A DNA stretch of 64,000 bases from Legionella erythra. Its GTDB lineage: Bacteria; Pseudomonadota; Gammaproteobacteria; Legionellales; Legionellaceae. The notes below the pieces were generated by a model. That model was not told the origin of the DNA. It ran no database searches and was given only the letters and a program-made list of their open reading frames with translations. Of this stretch, positions 61,431 to 64,000 are shown piece by piece. A program made the position numbers and the translations under genes. Position 1 is the stretch's first letter. Each line of letters begins with the position of its first letter. The stretch is taken from the NCBI RefSeq assembly GCF_001467615.1, contig NZ_LNYA01000024.1, positions 46,863 through 110,862 on the forward strand. Direction: 5' to 3'.

Positions 61431-61733
61431 TTACCAGCTGGACTTGCGGCCGCCTGTGACATTGCCAGTCATGAGTTCCTGTCTTAAGCAAATTCTGCAT
61501 AAACCAAACTTACGATAAACGGCATGAGGTCGACCACATTGCTGGCAACGTGTCGTGTGTCTGACAGGATTTGAATTTAATGGCAGCTTGGCTAATTTTG
61601 CCTGGGCATCCATAATTGCATCAAAATCCTGAGAAGACTTAATTAAAATTTTTAATTCTTTTCTGCGCTCTGCGTATTTTTCTATTAATGCTTCACAGTT
61701 TTTAGATTTTTCGAGCTTCGATTTTCTAGCCAC
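61431..61733 (-). CDS. rpsN: 30S ribosomal protein S14
   Basis: A 100-aa S14, with [31 protein letters not shown]; this is the long zinc-independent-type length, yet it retains CQQC and CRIC cysteines of the zinc-type motif. Most gammaproteobacterial S14 of this length have lost part of that motif, so the four cysteines may be worth noting. Confidence 0.97.
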   Translation of the reverse strand: MARKSKLEKSKNCEALIEKYAERRKELKILIKSSQDFDAIMDAQAKLAKLPLNSNPVRHTTRCQQCGRPHAVYRKFGLCRICLRQELMTGNVTGGRKSSW

Positions 61734-61746
61734 AATAATACCCTTC

Positions 61747-62298
61747 TTAGTGTTTGTCTCTGTCTTTCAAAGGCAAATTGAATGCTTCTAGTAAAGCCTT
61801 TGCTTCTTCATTGGTTTTTGCACTTGTTGTGATACAAATGTCTAACCCGCGAATACCATCAGTCTTATCGTAGTCAATTTCAGGAAAAACGATTTGCTCA
61901 TGAATACCCATACTGTAATTACCAGTACCATCGAAGGACTTGGGATTTAAACCGCGAAAATCTCTTACACGAGGTAATGTAATAGTAATCAATCTGTCAA
62001 GGAACTCATACATGCGCTTACGACGCAGAGTCACTTTACAGCCAATTGGCCAACCTTCACGAATTTTAAATCCAGCAATGGATTTTCTTGCTTTGGTCAC
62101 AACTGGTTTTTGGCCTGAAATAAGGGTCATGTCTTTCACAGCATGTTCCATGACTTTTTTATCACCAACCGCTTCGCCGACACCCATATTTAATGTAATT
62201 TTGGTAATCCTCGGGACTTCCATTACACTCTTATAGCCGAATTTTTTCATCATTACTTCGACTATTTTATCTTTATATAACTCTTCAAGTCTTGCCAT
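61747..62298 (-). CDS. rplE: 50S ribosomal protein L5
   Basis: A 183-aa L5, starting [29 protein letters not shown], a 5S rRNA binder. I choose ATG 62298 with AGGTGG upstream; an in-frame GTG at 62307 gives three more residues. Motifs [15 protein letters not shown] and [15 protein letters not shown] are intact. Confidence 0.97.
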   Translation of the reverse strand: MARLEELYKDKIVEVMMKKFGYKSVMEVPRITKITLNMGVGEAVGDKKVMEHAVKDMTLISGQKPVVTKARKSIAGFKIREGWPIGCKVTLRRKRMYEFLDRLITITLPRVRDFRGLNPKSFDGTGNYSMGIHEQIVFPEIDYDKTDGIRGLDICITTSAKTNEEAKALLEAFNLPLKDRDKH

Positions 62299-62311
62299 TT
62301 CAGCCACCTAA

Positions 62312-62638
62312 TTAGACCAAATCAATAACTTCGTCATTGGATTTAAAGTATCTTACTTTGATGTTGTTGCCATCTTTTTCAATAAACTTAAAACCAACCT
62401 TGTCAGCTTTTTTGGATACTGGGTTGTACATTGCCACATTAGAAACATCTAAAGCAGCTTCCAGCGTAACAATACCGCCCTTTTGGTTAATTTGAGGATT
62501 AGGCTTAACATGTTTTTTGATCAGGTTCGCACCTTCAACAACGACACCTTTATCACTAACACGTTTGACTTTACCGACATGGCCTTTACTTTTTCCGGCG
62601 ATAACAATAACAGTATCACCTGATCTAATACGCTTCAT
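62312..62638 (-). CDS. rplX: 50S ribosomal protein L24
   Basis: A 108-aa L24, [24 protein letters not shown], with the KOW motif at the start and the [24 protein letters not shown] region. Assembly initiator of the 50S subunit. Confidence 0.98.
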   Translation of the reverse strand: MKRIRSGDTVIVIAGKSKGHVGKVKRVSDKGVVVEGANLIKKHVKPNPQINQKGGIVTLEAALDVSNVAMYNPVSKKADKVGFKFIEKDGNNIKVRYFKSNDEVIDLV

Positions 62639-62650
62639 ATCTAATCCTTC

Positions 62651-63016
62651 TTACAAAACTTCTGCAGCTAAAGAAATGATTTTCATAAATCTTTCTCTAA
62701 GCTCACGGGTAACCGGGCCAAATATACGTGTACCAATAGGCTCATCCTGGTTATTCAGCAATACTGCTGCATTACCATCAAAACGAATGAGTGAACCATC
62801 GTCACGGCGAACACCTTGACTGGTTCTCACAACGACGGCCTTCATTACCGCACCCTTTTTTACTTTGCTACGTGGAATTGCATCTTTAATGCTTACTTTA
62901 ATGACATCACCAACGCGAGCATAGCGTCTGTGTGAACCACCAAGCACTTTGATACACATCACTTTGCGTGCGCCGCTGTTGTCTGCAACATCAAGCACAG
63001 TCTGCATTTGTATCAT
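62651..63016 (-). CDS. rplN: 50S ribosomal protein L14
   Basis: A 121-aa L14, [33 protein letters not shown], ending [10 protein letters not shown]. First gene of the spc operon; an 84-bp gap separates it from rpsQ, room for a promoter. Confidence 0.98.
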   Translation of the reverse strand: MIQMQTVLDVADNSGARKVMCIKVLGGSHRRYARVGDVIKVSIKDAIPRSKVKKGAVMKAVVVRTSQGVRRDDGSLIRFDGNAAVLLNNQDEPIGTRIFGPVTRELRERFMKIISLAAEVL

Positions 63017-63100
63017 TCTTATCTCCAGCTCTAAATTCGACCAGAAAAAGGTTGCTGATTATATCAGCCCTTCTGGAATTTTAAAAGTGATCAAGTCAAA

Positions 63101-63352
63101 TTAAGAAATAACTTCGACTAAAACCCAACTTTTTGTTTTAGAGAGGGGTCTAGATTCGCGTATTCTTACGGTATTACCAATTTGTCCGACTTGTTGCTCA
63201 TCATGAGCATGCAGTTTTGTTCTGCGCTTCATGATTTTTCCATACTTCGGATGCTTTACAGTCCTTTCGACCATCACAACAATAGTTTTTTGCATTTTAT
63301 TGCTAACAACTTTACCAACTATTGTTCTTGCATTTGATTCACTATTTGACAT
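63101..63352 (-). CDS. rpsQ: 30S ribosomal protein S17
   Basis: An 83-aa S17, starting [26 protein letters not shown], with [25 protein letters not shown]. Last gene of the S10 operon. Start ATG 63352; the reading to 63364 overlaps further into rpmC. The rpmC/rpsQ overlap is 11 bases. Confidence 0.96.
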   Translation of the reverse strand: MSNSESNARTIVGKVVSNKMQKTIVVMVERTVKHPKYGKIMKRRTKLHAHDEQQVGQIGNTVRIRESRPLSKTKSWVLVEVIS

Positions 63353-63548
63353 CACTCTTTCCAACCTTTTCTGTCATAATGGTTTTAACTCTCGCCACCG
63401 CTCTTCTGACTTGAGAAACAAGATGGGTCTTATCTAAAGAACCATTTGCCTTTTTCATACGCAGTTCAAACTGCTTTTTGCGCAGAGTTAATAATTCGGC
63501 GTTCAGTTCGTCAGATGATAAATTTCTAAGTTCATTAATCTTTTTCAT
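63342..63548 (-). CDS. rpmC: 50S ribosomal protein L29
   Basis: A 68-aa L29, two helices, with [32 protein letters not shown], located at the nascent-peptide exit site. It overlaps rplP by one base and rpsQ by 11 bases. Confidence 0.97.
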   Translation of the reverse strand: MKKINELRNLSSDELNAELLTLRKKQFELRMKKANGSLDKTHLVSQVRRAVARVKTIMTEKVGKSDVK

Positions 63549-63961
63549 TACATCACCGTTCTTTCTTCAAATATAACCTTGAAAGGTAATTTAGCTTTGG
63601 CAAGATTAAACGCTTCCATAGCCAATTCTTTGGTAACGCCTTCCATTTCAAACAAAACTTTACCAGGCTGAATTTGGGCAACCCAATACTCAACGTTACC
63701 TTTACCCTTACCTTGTCGGACTTCAAGAGGCTTCTGAGTGATTGGCTTGTCCGGGAATACACGAATCCAGATTTTACCGCCACGCTTAATATGACGAGTC
63801 ATGGCTCGACGAGCTGCTTCAATCTGACGCGCAGTCAAACGGCCGCGCTCAAGTGCTTTCAATCCAAACTCCCCAAAGCTTACTTTACTGCCGCGTTGGG
63901 CCAGTCCGCGATTGCGGCCTTTCATTTGTTTACGATATTTTGTACGTTTAGGCTGTAGCAT
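63548..63961 (-). CDS. rplP: 50S ribosomal protein L16
   Basis: A 137-aa L16, [24 protein letters not shown], with the [29 protein letters not shown] region near the A site and the Arg residue used for 3-hydroxylation in some species (GRMGKGKG-like loop). Its start follows rpsC closely. Confidence 0.98.
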   Translation of the reverse strand: MLQPKRTKYRKQMKGRNRGLAQRGSKVSFGEFGLKALERGRLTARQIEAARRAMTRHIKRGGKIWIRVFPDKPITQKPLEVRQGKGKGNVEYWVAQIQPGKVLFEMEGVTKELAMEAFNLAKAKLPFKVIFEERTVM

Positions 63962-63973
63962 GATTAAAAATCC

Positions 63974-64000
63974 TCACTCATTTATTGCTTTCAGCATTAC
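63974..64000 (-). CDS. rpsC: 3' end of 30S ribosomal protein S3 (partial)
   Basis: Only 27 bases of the expected upstream neighbour are present. Two minus-strand frames are open to a stop here: one ending NAESNK with TGA at 63978-63980, another ending KAINE with TGA at 63974-63976. Position immediately before rplP is where rpsC belongs in every S10 operon; the exact frame cannot be settled. Confidence 0.4.
   Translation of the reverse strand, partial: VMLKAINE

Noticed and set aside
1-64000. CRISPR array
   Set aside because: No regularly spaced direct repeats with unique spacers were seen anywhere.

Overview
The window looks like the chromosome of a Legionella species or close Legionellales relative. 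The evidence is an IcmL-type Dot/Icm-like protein, several large helical or coiled-coil proteins of the kind this genus secretes, a very-long-chain fatty-acid/lipid A type gene set, and ordinary gammaproteobacterial housekeeping genes (uvrA, fur/bamE, lptM-dapF, trkA-trkH, ssb and the S10-spc-alpha ribosomal operons). By eye the base composition is richer in G+C than L. pneumophila. No species is claimed.

Layout. 0-1.5 kb: an IS481-family element sitting at the exact centre of a 132-bp palindrome. 1.7-9.5 kb: a 1079-aa coiled-coil candidate effector convergent with an M48 protease/LemA pair, then uvrA. 9.6-15.8 kb: IcmL-like protein, double-BON protein, hotdog protein, GT87-type membrane glycosyltransferase and a multi-domain PAS-PAS-GAF-GGDEF membrane sensor. 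16.0-20.2 kb: a four-gene overlapping operon (C39-like peptidase, RimK-like ATP-grasp, GCS2-like ligase, N-formylglutamate amidohydrolase-like enzyme) that looks like an uncharacterised peptide or amide metabolite system. 20.2-24.6 kb: an exported-protein pseudogene with two in-frame stops, a HerA/YjgR ATPase, fur/bamE, rnfH-ratA and a carboxylesterase. 24.6-25.8 kb: a candidate effector nuclease with an NLS-like basic patch. 25.8-29.6 kb: lptM-dapF-trkA-trkH. 29.7-38.2 kb: one 2829-codon gene of unknown function. 38.4-40 kb: small envelope/stress genes (CsbD, PspC). 40.0-44.7 kb: acpXL-like cluster (ACP, double hotdog, KAS, Cys-less KAS partner, LpxL-type acyltransferase), with a FabL-type enoyl reductase nearby at 47 kb. 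44.8-47.1 kb: two divergent candidate effectors. 48-50 kb: yajR-like MFS gene and ssb. 50-54.3 kb: an accessory patch with an IS256-family element in a degraded MNT/HEPN pair, an APH(6)-like kinase, a cupin, and a Cys-His-Asp candidate effector. 54.5-64 kb: the ribosomal/secY/rpoA/rplQ block on the minus strand.

Genes that appear to act together: ACP, hotdog, KAS/KAS-like and acyltransferase as a dedicated lipid A very-long-chain acyl pathway, possibly using the FabL-type reductase; the four-gene peptidase/ligase operon; TrkA/TrkH in potassium uptake; LemA with the M48 protease; and the ribosomal block. All functional statements come from reading motifs and remembered family features; no database search was run.
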